From Bradyrhizobium cajani (GTDB lineage: Bacteria > Pseudomonadota > Alphaproteobacteria > Rhizobiales > Xanthobacteraceae): DNA of 64,000 nt. Below, piece by piece: positions 17,183-25,476 of the stretch. The stretch is taken from contig NZ_WQNE01000013.1 in the NCBI RefSeq assembly GCF_009759665.1, positions 120,965-184,964 of the forward strand, in the 5' to 3' direction. The translations under genes and the position numbers were made by a program. The notes below the pieces were generated by a model. The model was not told the origin of the DNA and did no database searches. It saw only the letters and a list, made by a program, of their open reading frames with translations. Numbering within the stretch: position 1 is the first letter of the stretch; each line of letters opens with the position of its first letter.

Positions 17183-18001
17183 TCATGCGGCGCGTACCCC
17201 GAGTCCCTGATCGTCGCGCAGGGCCGCTTTTGCAAATTGCTCAATCGCGTCAAGCGTCGCCCCCGGCGCTTCACGATGCGGGGAATGGCCCGCGTCTGAA
17301 ATAACCTTCAAATCTACCGGACAGTAGCACTCTTCCTGCGCAATTTCGACCTGGCGCAGCGTCCCATATTGGTCACCCTCGCCCTGCACGACCATGATGG
17401 GAACGCGGATATAGGCGAGATATTCGGAAATGTCCCAGTCGCGGAATTCCGGATCGAGCCAGGCGCCGTTCCAGCCGTAGAAGGCGTTGTCGACATCCTT
17501 GTGCCAGCGCGCGAGTTTTGTCTTCAGGTCCGTGGTCTCGAAGGCCGTCTTGATCGCGGCGATGGATGTCACCGAGATGTCCTCGACGATGAAATGCGGC
17601 GCGATCAGCACGAGGCCGCCGAGGCGATGATCCTGATGTGTGCCGGCATAGATCGTCGCGATCGAGGCGCCGTCGGAATGGCCGAGCAGGAGGCCGCGCT
17701 TGAAGCCGATCGCATCGAGGACCTTCGGCAGCACGTCCAGCGCCTCGCGCTGCATGTAGTCGAGCGGCCGCGGCAGCGCGACCTTGCTCGACTGCCCGTA
17801 GCCCGCGCGCGAATAGACGAAGACGCCGGCAGAGGTCGCCTCTCGAAGTCTTTCCGGAAAATCGCCCCACTGCCCGACCGAGCCGAGCCCTTCGTGCAGC
17901 ATGACGATGGTGGGTGCGTCCGGGTTTGGCGGCGCGAGCCATTTGTATTCGAGCCGGGCGTCGCCGATGGTTAGGAATCCGGTGGGAGTGAGGTTGGTCA
18001 T
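17183..18001 (-). CDS. Alpha/beta-hydrolase of the box cluster
   Basis: 272-residue alpha/beta-hydrolase fold. The oxyanion loop MLHEGLGSVGQWGDFP lies at about 34-49, the nucleophile elbow GHSDGAS near 108-114 (catalytic Ser), a late acid at VVQGEGDQYGT near 205-215, and catalytic His at SDAGHSPHREAPG near 240. Similar hydrolases accompany box genes in other proteobacteria and may release CoA or open lactone side products; the substrate is not known. It sits between the ligase gene and the DUF309 gene, all on the minus strand. Confidence 0.85.
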   Translation of the reverse strand: MTNLTPTGFLTIGDARLEYKWLAPPNPDAPTIVMLHEGLGSVGQWGDFPERLREATSAGVFVYSRAGYGQSSKVALPRPLDYMQREALDVLPKVLDAIGFKRGLLLGHSDGASIATIYAGTHQDHRLGGLVLIAPHFIVEDISVTSIAAIKTAFETTDLKTKLARWHKDVDNAFYGWNGAWLDPEFRDWDISEYLAYIRVPIMVVQGEGDQYGTLRQVEIAQEECYCPVDLKVISDAGHSPHREAPGATLDAIEQFAKAALRDDQGLGVRAA

Positions 18002-18021
18002 GCTGTGTTCCCGTTCATTCC

Positions 18022-18120
18022 GTCATTCCGGACAGCTCGCAGCGCGAGCTGATCCGGAATCTCGAGATTGTCTTTGCGGCTCGAGATTCCGGGTTCGCGC
18101 TTCGCGCGCCCCGGAATGAC
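18022..18120. repeat. GTCATTCCGG-family palindromic repeat
   Basis: About 99-bp inverted repeat with outer arms GTCATTCCG and CGGAATGAC and an internal CTCGAGATT pair, in the gap between bclA and the hydrolase. Related copies occur at 23920-23997 and 54476-54600. Confidence 0.85.
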
Positions 18121-18126
18121 GAGCGA

Positions 18127-19668
18127 CTAATTCGCCCCTTCCCGCAACTTGAACCGCTGAATCTTTCCCGTCGCCGTCTTCGGCAAGGAGTCCACCACGT
18201 CGATCCAGCGCGGATATTTCCAGGGGCCGATCTTCTGCTTGACGTGCTCCTTCAGCATCTCCTGCAAGTCCGTCGTTGTCGCTCCGGGGCGCAGCACGAC
18301 GAAGGCTTTCGGCTTCAGCAAGCCTTCCGGATCGGCCTCGGGCACGACGGCGGCTTCGAGCACGGCGGGGTGGGTGATCAGCGCGCTCTCGACCTCGAAC
18401 GGCGAGACCCAGATGCCGGAGACCTTGAACATGTCGTCGGCGCGGCCGCAGAAGGTGTAACGGCCCTCGGCGTCGCGGATATATTTGTCACCGGTGCGGG
18501 TCCACGGGCCCTCGAAGGTGCGGCGGCTCTTGTGGCGCTGGTTCCAGTAGCCCTCGCCGGCCGAGGGCGCATCGACCAGCAGCTCGCCGACCTCGCCGTC
18601 GGCGACGTCCTGACCGGCCTCGTTGACGAGCCGCACCGCATAGCCCGGCACCGGCTTGCCGGAGGAGCCGTATTTGATGTCGCCGGGCGCGTTCGACAGG
18701 AAGATGTGCAACAGCTCGGTCGAGCCGACGCCATCGAGAATGTCGACACCGAAGCGCGATTTCCAGCTGTTGCCGACGGATTCCGGGAGCGCCTCGCCGG
18801 CCGAAGTGCAGATGCGCAAGGACTTGCCGCCGCGCTCGCTCTTCATCGTCTCGTCGTTGAGCATCGCCGCGAACAGCGTCGGCACGCCGTAGAAGATCGA
18901 CGGATTGTAGCGATTCATCAGGTCGAACATGCGCGCCGGCGTCGGGCGCTCGCTGTTCAGCACGACGGTGGCGCCGACCGACATCGGGAAGGTCAGTGCA
19001 TTGCCGAGACCATAGGCGAAGAACAGCTTTGCCGCGGAGAGGCAGACGTCGTTCTCGCGAATGCCGAGCACCTGCTTCGCATAAGTGTCGGCGGTCGCCT
19101 GCAAGTTCGAATGCAGATGACGCACACCCTTGGGCATGCCGGTCGAGCCCGACGAATAGAGCCAGAACGCCGGCTCGTCGGGATGCGTCGCGGCGTTGGT
19201 GAACTGCTCGCTCTCGCCGGCGATCTCTTCGGCGAGTTGCTTGTGGCCATTCTGCTTGGCACCGGACACCACGACATGCTCGAGATCGGGCATGCGGCCG
19301 ACGACGTCCTTGATGACGGGATAGAGCGCCTCGGACACGAACAGCACGCGCGCGCGGCAGTCGGCGAGGATGTAGGCGTACTGGTCCGCGGTCAGCAGCG
19401 TGTTGAGCGGCACCGGCACGATGCCGGCGCGGATCGCGCCGAGGAATACGATCGGGAAGTCGACCGTATCCAGCATGATCATCGCCACGCGCTCCTCGCG
19501 GCGGACGCCGAGTCGGCGCAGCATGTTGGCGGCGCGCCGCGTCTCGCGCTGGAGCTCGCCATAGGTGAGCCGCGAGACGGTGTCGTTGAAGACGAGCTTG
19601 TTGCCGCGCCCCTCCTCAACGTTACGGTCGAGCAGCCAGGTCACCGCGTTGTAGGATCCCTCGCTCAC
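18127..19668 (-). CDS. bclA: Benzoate-CoA ligase
   Basis: 513-residue acyl-adenylate-forming enzyme that activates benzoate to benzoyl-CoA, the entry step of the box pathway. The P-loop YSSGSTGMPKG is at about 171-181, the adenylate motif DGVGSTELLHIFLS near 300, TGDKY near 400, and the catalytic Lys in PKTATGKIQRFKL near 505. Length and the YGLGN / GSTEL style match benzoate-CoA ligases rather than fatty acid ligases. The start is GTG at 19666-19668 with GGGGAGACG seven bases upstream. It is divergent from boxR. Confidence 0.93.
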   Translation of the reverse strand: MSEGSYNAVTWLLDRNVEEGRGNKLVFNDTVSRLTYGELQRETRRAANMLRRLGVRREERVAMIMLDTVDFPIVFLGAIRAGIVPVPLNTLLTADQYAYILADCRARVLFVSEALYPVIKDVVGRMPDLEHVVVSGAKQNGHKQLAEEIAGESEQFTNAATHPDEPAFWLYSSGSTGMPKGVRHLHSNLQATADTYAKQVLGIRENDVCLSAAKLFFAYGLGNALTFPMSVGATVVLNSERPTPARMFDLMNRYNPSIFYGVPTLFAAMLNDETMKSERGGKSLRICTSAGEALPESVGNSWKSRFGVDILDGVGSTELLHIFLSNAPGDIKYGSSGKPVPGYAVRLVNEAGQDVADGEVGELLVDAPSAGEGYWNQRHKSRRTFEGPWTRTGDKYIRDAEGRYTFCGRADDMFKVSGIWVSPFEVESALITHPAVLEAAVVPEADPEGLLKPKAFVVLRPGATTTDLQEMLKEHVKQKIGPWKYPRWIDVVDSLPKTATGKIQRFKLREGAN

Positions 19669-19688
19669 GGACGTCTCCCCAGAATTTA

Positions 19689-19753
19689 GAATTATAATTC
19701 ATAGAAAGACACTGCGGCGGCTTGCTGTCAATGCCATCAGGCACTATGTTTCA
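19689..19753. promoter_or_regulatory. bclA-boxR intergenic control region
   Basis: It contains a perfect 12-bp AT-rich palindrome GAATTATAATTC (19689-19700), likely over the bclA -10 region, and a degenerate BoxR-like element GGCA-CTATGT-TTCA (19740-19753) that matches the boxC site 2 in 12 of 14 positions. Either could be the operator through which BoxR represses both directions. Confidence 0.45.
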
Positions 19754-19804
19754 TTAAAACGCGCCGCAGGGCATTAGCTAAAGAAGGCCCATGATCTGCA
19801 GTCC

Positions 19805-20713
19805 ATGACCGACAGTCCCGACGCCGAATCCCGATTTCTCGAACAACTCGGCCAGCGCGTGCGCACCATGCGCGCGCTGCGCGGCATGTCGCGCAAGGTG
19901 CTCGCCAAGGTATCAGGAATTTCGGAGCGCTACATCGCGCAGCTCGAGAGCGGCAAGGGCAATGTCTCCATCGTGCTGCTGCGCCGCGTCTCCGACGCGA
20001 TGGGCGCGCATCTCGAAGATCTGCTCCCCTCGCCGGACCCGACGCCGGACTGGCAGATGTTTCGCGATCTCTTGCGCAAGGCCACACCAGCGCAAATCGC
20101 GCAGGCAAAAGATCTGCTCGCCGGCGGCAGCGCCTCCGCGCCGCGGCGTGCGCCATTCTGCGGCATCGCGCTGATCGGCCTGCGCGGCGCCGGCAAATCC
20201 ACGCTCGGCCGCATGCTGGCCAAGAAGGTCGGCTGGAGTTTCGTCGAGCTCAACAAGGAGGTCGAGCAGCAGAACGGGCTCTCGGTCGCCGAGATCATCG
20301 CGCTCTACGGCCAGGAAGGCTTTCGCCGCATGGAGCAGGCGGCGCTGCAACAGCTGCTCGCCCGCAACGAGCTGATGGTGCTGGCGACCGGCGGCGGCAT
20401 CGTCTCGGAGCCTTTGACCTTCGACCAGATCCTGTCGTCGTTCTACACGATCTGGCTGAAGGCCGAGCCGGAAGAGCACATGGCCCGTGTCCGCCGTCAG
20501 GGCGATCTGCGCCCGATGGCCGATGACCGCTCCGCTATGGCGGAGCTGCGCAACATCCTGCTGAGCCGCGAGCCGCTGTATTCGCGCGCGACGGCGGTGG
20601 TGGATACGGCGGGCCTCAGCGTCGATGCCGCGGCCGCGCGTCTCATCGACGCGGTAAGGCCGGTGCTGCAGAACGAGGCTCGCAGCTTCGGGCTGCGCAG
20701 CGTGGCGCTGTAG
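19805..20713 (+). CDS. boxR: BoxR/BzdR-type regulator (XRE helix-turn-helix plus shikimate-kinase-like domain)
   Basis: 302-residue fusion. Residues about 15-75 are an XRE/Cro helix-turn-helix (RTMRALRGMSRKVLAKVSGISERYI in pieces: LRGMSRKVLAKVSG, YIAQLESGKGN), and residues about 117-290 are shikimate-kinase-like with a P-loop GLRGAGKST (125-133). In BzdR/BoxR this domain binds benzoyl-CoA and relieves repression; it has no kinase role. Position, divergent from the ligase, agrees with control of the box genes. Length (about 300) is normal. Confidence 0.95.
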   Translation: MTDSPDAESRFLEQLGQRVRTMRALRGMSRKVLAKVSGISERYIAQLESGKGNVSIVLLRRVSDAMGAHLEDLLPSPDPTPDWQMFRDLLRKATPAQIAQAKDLLAGGSASAPRRAPFCGIALIGLRGAGKSTLGRMLAKKVGWSFVELNKEVEQQNGLSVAEIIALYGQEGFRRMEQAALQQLLARNELMVLATGGGIVSEPLTFDQILSSFYTIWLKAEPEEHMARVRRQGDLRPMADDRSAMAELRNILLSREPLYSRATAVVDTAGLSVDAAAARLIDAVRPVLQNEARSFGLRSVAL

Positions 20714-20715
20714 CG

Positions 20716-21108
20716 ATGACCGATAGCGACGTCGCAGTCTCCATATTCGAGCGGATCGGCGGCAGTGCCACGATCGATCGCCTCGTCGATCGCTTCTACG
20801 AGCGCATGGATACGCTGCCGGAGGCGAAGATCATCCGCGCCATGCATGCAGCCGACCTCGCGCAAATCGGGGACGTGCTGAAGCGCTATCTCACCGAATG
20901 GACCGGCGGCCCGCGACTCTACTCCGTCGAGAAGGGCCATCCGCGGCTGCGCCAGCGGCATATCGGCTTTGCCATCGGTGATGCCGAGCGCGACGCCTGG
21001 ATGATTTGCATGCGCGGTGCGCTGGAGGAAACGGTGAGCAACGCCGCTGCGCGACAGGACCTCGATCGCGCGCTGTCCGGCCTCGCCGACTGGATGCGCA
21101 ACAGATAG
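20716..21108 (+). CDS. Group II truncated haemoglobin
   Basis: 130-residue globin of the trHbO type. Visible marks are the early FERIGGSATIDRLVDRFYERM helix (A-B region, broken: IFERIGGSATIDRLVDRFY), TGGPRLYSVEKGHPRLRQRH with the proximal His at the end, and RDAWMICM carrying the invariant Trp of group II. It starts two bases after the boxR stop, so it is certainly in the same transcript. Group II globins bind oxygen tightly; a role in supplying or sensing oxygen for the BoxAB epoxidase is an attractive inference. Confidence 0.9.
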   Translation: MTDSDVAVSIFERIGGSATIDRLVDRFYERMDTLPEAKIIRAMHAADLAQIGDVLKRYLTEWTGGPRLYSVEKGHPRLRQRHIGFAIGDAERDAWMICMRGALEETVSNAAARQDLDRALSGLADWMRNR

Positions 21109-21114
21109 TGGCCC

Positions 21115-21198
21115 GTAGCCCGGATGGAGCGTAGCGCAATCCGGGAAGGTCTCGCCTGCCGTGAGATCCCGGATTTCGCTGCGCTCCATCCGGGCTAC
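21115..21198. repeat. GTAGCCCGGATGGAGCG-family palindromic repeat
   Basis: Perfect 17-bp arms (GTAGCCCGGATGGAGCG at 21115 and CGCTCCATCCGGGCTAC ending 21198) with a second internal dyad (AATCCGGGA / ATCCCGGATT). It follows the globin stop and may terminate the boxR-globin transcript. Confidence 0.85.
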
Positions 21199-21215
21199 AA
21201 AGACTACCGCACGAC

Positions 21216-21548
21216 TTAGATCGACCAGTAATGCGGATGCTGGTACGGCCGCGAGCGGTCGCCCCAGTCGAATTCATCGCCATCGGCTTCGCAGGGGCCG
21301 CTGCTCAATTGCTCCGGCGTCAGATCGACCTGGAAGGCCTGACGTCCCGGATCATATTTCAGCAAGCTCCACTGCACGGGATAATGGTGATGGGTGCCGA
21401 GCAGCCGTCCGGTCTTGATCACGGCGTAGGCGACCGTTCCGCTCACCTTGTCGAGCATCAATCGCTCGATCGTGCCGAGCTTGGTGCCGTCACGCCCGTA
21501 GACGGTGACGTGCTCGACGCGATCACTGGGGACCATGGTGTGTTGCAT
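21216..21548 (-). CDS. PRC-barrel domain protein
   Basis: 110-residue protein with a single PRC-barrel: VPSDRVEHVTVYGRDGTKLGTIE... (residues about 5-27) followed by DKVSGTVAYAVIKTGRLLG and a C-terminal acidic/aromatic tail ending PYQHPHYWSI. Such proteins are common stress or photosynthesis-linked proteins in Bradyrhizobium and Rhodopseudomonas. The ATG at 21546-21548 follows AAGGGAGCAC; a longer frame would read through a repeat and is rejected. No operon partner. Confidence 0.85.
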   Translation of the reverse strand: MQHTMVPSDRVEHVTVYGRDGTKLGTIERLMLDKVSGTVAYAVIKTGRLLGTHHHYPVQWSLLKYDPGRQAFQVDLTPEQLSSGPCEADGDEFDWGDRSRPYQHPHYWSI

Positions 21549-21588
21549 GGCGTGCTCCCTTGGTCTTGTTTGGAGCCGATTATAGGCC

Positions 21589-21622
21589 CGTAGCCCGGAT
21601 GAGCGAAGCGACATCCGGGGTC
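21589..21622. repeat. Half copy of the GTAGCCCGGATG repeat
   Basis: CCCGTAGCCCGGATGAGCG followed by CGACATCCGGGG: a short version of the 21115-21198 element, between the PRC-barrel gene and the IclR gene. Confidence 0.7.
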
Positions 21623-21650
21623 TGCGACACTTTCCCTACCGGCAACACCG

Positions 21651-22436
21651 CTACAGCAATTGCGAACGCACCGCTTCCGCGCCCTCACGCAGCAGTGGCA
21701 GGAAGCGGTCGAGCAGCTCCCGAACCGGCACGCGGTCGACATGGGCGCCCATGTTGATGGCGGCGACGATCACGCCGTCGTAACGGCGGACGGGAACCGA
21801 GATCGAGCGGAAATGCGGCTCCGCCTCGCGATCGACCAGCGAATAGCCCTGCGCGCGATCGGCCGTGATGCGCGCGGCCAGCGCCTTGGGATCGGTCATC
21901 GTCTGCGGCGTCAGCGCGTCCCGCTTCATCGTCTTCAGGCGCGCAGCTAGTTCGGCATCGTCGAGCCGACCGAGCATGGCGCGGCCAACCGAGGTGCAGA
22001 AGGCGGGCAGGCGGTAGCCGATTTCCAGCCCGCCGGAAAACACGCGTGACGGTCCGCCGCGGGCGACGAACACGACGTCGTCGCCGTCAAGCACGGCGAG
22101 CGAGGAGATTTCCTGCGCTGCCGTCGCGACGCGGTCGAGCACGGGCTGAAGCACCGCGACGAGCTGGCTGGAGCGCAAATAGGACGCCGCCAGCGTCAGC
22201 ACATGCGGCGTCAGCGTGAACAGCTTTCCGTCGCTGGCGACGAAGCCGCCGTGTTGCAGCGTGAACAGGATGCGCCGCGCCGTGGCGCGCGGAAGATCGG
22301 CGGCGCGGGCGAGATCGCTCAGCGTCATCGGGCCCGGCGTCGCGCCAAAACATTGCAGCAGCCGCAGGCCGCGGTCGAGGCTCTCGACGAAATCCGTCGC
22401 GCGCTCGTCGCTCTCGCTCCGTTTCAGCTTGGGCAT
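21651..22436 (-). CDS. IclR-family regulator (PcaU/PobR type) divergent from the Rieske oxygenase
   Basis: 261-residue IclR regulator. The winged helix is at about residues 15-75 (FVESLDRGLRLLQCFG, TLSDLARAADLPRATARRIL), and the ligand domain at about 90-255 has the family stretch CTSVGRAMLGRL and GYSLVDREAEPHFRSISVPV. This subfamily usually controls aromatic catabolism and responds to a pathway compound. The ATG at 22434-22436 was chosen; the longer frame lacks a ribosome site. It shares a 115-bp promoter region with the oxygenase and is therefore its likely regulator. Confidence 0.9.
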   Translation of the reverse strand: MPKLKRSESDERATDFVESLDRGLRLLQCFGATPGPMTLSDLARAADLPRATARRILFTLQHGGFVASDGKLFTLTPHVLTLAASYLRSSQLVAVLQPVLDRVATAAQEISSLAVLDGDDVVFVARGGPSRVFSGGLEIGYRLPAFCTSVGRAMLGRLDDAELAARLKTMKRDALTPQTMTDPKALAARITADRAQGYSLVDREAEPHFRSISVPVRRYDGVIVAAINMGAHVDRVPVRELLDRFLPLLREGAEAVRSQLL

Positions 22437-22492
22437 GGTGACGGGACAATCCTGCAAAATAGTGCTTGCTGCCGACCCAAGGCATGTCATAA

Positions 22493-22518
22493 TTCGCCCA
22501 TTCGTTCAATAGGCGAAC
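22493..22518. promoter_or_regulatory. Candidate IclR operator in the divergent promoter
   Basis: TTCGCC at 22493-22498 and GGCGAA at 22512-22517 form an inverted repeat, and a nested GTTC-N7-GAAC (22504-22518) has the 15-bp size of known PcaR-type operators. It lies about 34 bp before the oxygenase start. Assignment rests on position and symmetry only. Confidence 0.45.
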
Positions 22519-22551
22519 AAACGCCATTCCACAAAGGATGCACTCGCCATG

Positions 22552-23907
22552 ATGAGCCAGGAGCAGAACGACCTGATCACCCGCACCGGTCCGAAGGACC
22601 CCTGCGGCAAGCTGATGCGAAGCTATTGGCAGCCGGCGGCGCTGGTGGATGAGCTGGCGGGCGCGCGGCCGATCCGTCCCGTCAAACTGCTCGGCGAGAA
22701 CCTGGTGCTGTTCCGCGACGAGACTGGGCGCTACGGCCTGATCGACCGCCACTGCGCGCACCGCGGCGCCGACCTCGCCTTCGGCCGGCTCGAACATGGC
22801 GGGCTGCGCTGCGCCTTCCACGGCTGGCTGTTCGACGCCACCGGACAGTGCATCGAGACGCCGGCCGAGCCGAAGGACTCAAAGCTCTGCCAGAACATCC
22901 GCCAGCGCTCCTATCCCGTGGTCGAAAAGAGCGGCATCCTCTGGGCGTATCTTGGCGAGGGCGCCCCGCCGGCCTTTCCGGAGCTCGACTGCTTCGTGGC
23001 TCCGGGCACCCATACGTTCGCCTTCAAGGGCCACATGGCCTGTAACTGGCTGCAAGCGCTCGAAGTCGGCATCGATCCGGCACACGCCTCCTATCTGCAT
23101 CGCTTCTTCGAGGACGAGGACACTTCCACGGCCTATGGCAAGCAGTTCCGCGGCGCCTCCGCAGGCTCGGATCTGCCGATGACGAAGATCCTGCGCGAAT
23201 ACGACCGCCCGATCATCAATGTCGAGCACACCGAATACGGCCTGCGGCTGATCGCGCTGCGTGAGATCGACGAGGAGCGCACGCATGTGCGCGTCACCAA
23301 CCAGCTCTTCCCGCACGGCTTCGTCATCCCCATGAGCACGGAGATGACGATCACGCAGTGGCACGTGCCGGTCGACGACGAGAACTGCTACTGGTACGCG
23401 ATCTTCACCAGCTACACGAACCCGGTCGACAGGCAGAAGATGCGCGACCAGCGGCTCGAGCTTTATGAGCTGCCGGACTACAAATCGCGCAAGAACAGCA
23501 GCAACGATTACGGCTTCGATCCGCACGAGCAGCAGACCGCGACCTATACCGGCATGGGCACCGACATCAACGTCCACGACCAGTGGGCGGTGGAATCGAT
23601 GGGCGCGATCCAGGATCGGACCAAGGAGCACCTCGGCCAGAGCGACAAGGCGATCGTGCAGTACCGCCGCCTGCTGCGGCAGGAGATCGAGAAGGTCTCT
23701 GGCGGCGAGAAGCCGATGCTGTTCCTGGACGAGGCCAATGCGCGCTCGATCCAGGGACCGGCGACCATGGACGGCATCGGCCCGACGCGTGGCTGGGAAA
23801 CCTATTGGATGGAAGTCGACGTCAAGCGCCGCCGCGGCGCACCCTGGACCGCGCCGGTGCCGAAGGACATCGCCGACAACGTGCACCGGCTGACGGCAGC
23901 GGAGTGA
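22552..23907 (+). CDS. Rieske non-haem iron oxygenase, alpha subunit (phthalate/vanillate-type)
   Basis: 451-residue ring-hydroxylating or demethylating oxygenase. The Rieske [2Fe-2S] ligands are C-A-H in RHCAHRGADL and C-x2-H in RCAFHGWLFD (residues about 63-90). The mononuclear iron site is in GIDPAHASYLHRFFED (about 178-193). The length and C-terminal half resemble phthalate 4,5-dioxygenase-like alpha-only oxygenases, which need a separate reductase that is not found nearby. It begins after AAGGATG; ATG at 22549 is an alternative. It is followed by a repeat and then by a glutamine-synthetase-like gene. Confidence 0.9.
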   Translation: MSQEQNDLITRTGPKDPCGKLMRSYWQPAALVDELAGARPIRPVKLLGENLVLFRDETGRYGLIDRHCAHRGADLAFGRLEHGGLRCAFHGWLFDATGQCIETPAEPKDSKLCQNIRQRSYPVVEKSGILWAYLGEGAPPAFPELDCFVAPGTHTFAFKGHMACNWLQALEVGIDPAHASYLHRFFEDEDTSTAYGKQFRGASAGSDLPMTKILREYDRPIINVEHTEYGLRLIALREIDEERTHVRVTNQLFPHGFVIPMSTEMTITQWHVPVDDENCYWYAIFTSYTNPVDRQKMRDQRLELYELPDYKSRKNSSNDYGFDPHEQQTATYTGMGTDINVHDQWAVESMGAIQDRTKEHLGQSDKAIVQYRRLLRQEIEKVSGGEKPMLFLDEANARSIQGPATMDGIGPTRGWETYWMEVDVKRRRGAPWTAPVPKDIADNVHRLTAAE

Positions 23908-23919
23908 TTTTGAGGCACC

Positions 23920-23997
23920 GTCGTTCCGGGCGATGCGATAGCATCGAACCCGGAACCTCGAGATTCCGGGTTCTCGCGTCGCGAGCCCCGGAATGAC
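23920..23997. repeat. GTCATTCCGG-family palindromic repeat between oxygenase and ligase genes
   Basis: 78-bp inverted repeat (GTCGTTCCGGG ... CCCGGAATGAC) with an internal CTCGAGATTCCGGG. It is the same family as 18022-18120 and lies inside what is probably one operon, so it is more likely an RNA-processing or stability hairpin than a terminator. Confidence 0.8.
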
Positions 23998-24018
23998 AGG
24001 GTAGCAAGGAGCAGCAAA

Positions 24019-25455
24019 GTGACTTTCGTCGCGCGTCATGCGTTGTGGTCGGATGAGCAGAAGGACGCGGCGGCGCGCATGCGGCGCATCGTCGAGGAAA
24101 GGAACCTCGAGGTCATCCGCCTCGCCTTCCCCGACCAGCACGGCATCCTGCGCGGCAAGACCATCATCGCCGCCGAAGCTCTCGCTTCGCTCGAAAGCGG
24201 CTGCTCCATCACCACCACCATGCTCGCCAAGGACACCTCCCACCGCACGGTGTTCCCGGTGTTCACGTCGGGCGGCGGCTTCGGCATGAAGGAGATGGAA
24301 GGCGCGGCCGACGTGCTGATGGTCGCCGATCCCACCACGTTCCGCGTGCTGCCATGGGCGCCGGCCACCGGCTGGGTGCTGTGCGATCTCCATTTCAACG
24401 ACGGCCGGCCGGTGCCGTTCGCAACGCGCGGGCTCTATCGCAGGGTGCTCGACGAGCTTGCCGGCCGCGGCCATGACTTCGTGGCGGGACTAGAGGTCGA
24501 ATTCCACATCTTCAGGCTCGACGACCCGCACATGCGCGCGGAAGACGCGGGACAGCCCGGTACGCCGCCGTCGGTGAGCCTGCTCAGCCACGGCTATCAA
24601 TATCTCACCGAGCAACGCTTCGATCAGATGGAGCCGGTGCTGGAGATCCTGCGCCGTGACATCGTCGCGCTCGGACTGCCCTTGCGTTCGGTCGAGGTCG
24701 AGTTCGGGCCGAGCCAGTGCGAATTCACCTTCGCACCGAGGAAGGGGCTCGAGCCCGCCGACAACATGGTGCTGTTCCGCTCGGCCGTGAAGCAGATCGC
24801 GCGCCGGCACGGCTATCACGCCAGCTTCATGTGCCGGCCGAAACTGCCGAACGTGTTCGCGAGCGGCTGGCACCTGCACCAGTCGGTCGTCTCGCGTGCT
24901 ACGGCTGAGAACCTGTTCATGGCGAAAGACGGCGGCGAGCCGCTCAGCGCGTTCGGCCGCGCCTATCTCGCCGGCCTGCTCGACCACGCCCGCGCCTCCA
25001 CCGTGTTCACCACGCCGACCATCAACGGCTACAAGCGCTACCGCTCCTATTCGCTGGCGCCGGACCGCGCGATCTGGGGCCGCGACAATCGCGGCGTGAT
25101 GATCCGCGTGCTCGGCAGCGCGGGCGACGCCTCAACGCGCCTCGAGAACCGCATCGGCGAGCCCGCCGCCAATCCCTATCTCTACATGGCCTCGCAGATC
25201 CTCTCGGGCCTCGACGGCGTCGACCGCAAGCTCGATCCCGGCCCGTCCGCGGACACGCCCTACGAGACCCAGGCGCCGCTGCTGCCGAAATCGCTGCGCG
25301 ATGCCGTCAGCGCGCTGAAGGATGACCCGTTCTTCCGCGAGAAGTTCGGCGCCGAGTTCGTCGACTACTACACCCACATCAAGAACGCCGAGATCGACCG
25401 CTTCCTCGCCGAGGTGACCGACTGGGAACATCGCGAATATTTCGAGATGTTCTGA
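24019..25455 (+). CDS. Glutamine-synthetase-family ligase (gamma-glutamyl-amine synthetase-like)
   Basis: 478-residue glutamine-synthetase homologue. Active-site features are present: VAGLEVEFHIF (first metal Glu), VEVEFGPSQCEFTF (second metal Glu pair), FASGWHLHQSV in place of the usual GSGMHVHQS, PTINGYKRYRSYSLAP, and the C-terminal LENRIGEPAANPYLYMASQ. It is not the housekeeping GlnA: it lacks the adenylylation-type C-terminus and has altered substrate residues. Homologues such as IpuC and the aniline-pathway enzymes glutamylate amines. The start is GTG at 24019 with AAGGAG eight bases before. Paired with the Rieske gene it suggests amine catabolism. Confidence 0.88.
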   Translation: MTFVARHALWSDEQKDAAARMRRIVEERNLEVIRLAFPDQHGILRGKTIIAAEALASLESGCSITTTMLAKDTSHRTVFPVFTSGGGFGMKEMEGAADVLMVADPTTFRVLPWAPATGWVLCDLHFNDGRPVPFATRGLYRRVLDELAGRGHDFVAGLEVEFHIFRLDDPHMRAEDAGQPGTPPSVSLLSHGYQYLTEQRFDQMEPVLEILRRDIVALGLPLRSVEVEFGPSQCEFTFAPRKGLEPADNMVLFRSAVKQIARRHGYHASFMCRPKLPNVFASGWHLHQSVVSRATAENLFMAKDGGEPLSAFGRAYLAGLLDHARASTVFTTPTINGYKRYRSYSLAPDRAIWGRDNRGVMIRVLGSAGDASTRLENRIGEPAANPYLYMASQILSGLDGVDRKLDPGPSADTPYETQAPLLPKSLRDAVSALKDDPFFREKFGAEFVDYYTHIKNAEIDRFLAEVTDWEHREYFEMF

Positions 25456-25476
25456 GAGCGGCGAGCGGCCCCGCGA

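Noticed and set aside
19805..20713. Considered as shikimate kinase AroK
   Set aside because: An XRE helix-turn-helix precedes the kinase-like domain, and the gene is divergent from benzoate-CoA ligase: BoxR.
24019..25455. Considered as housekeeping GlnA
   Set aside because: Active-site stretch ASGWHLHQS and other substitutions, plus position after a Rieske oxygenase, point to a specialised ligase.
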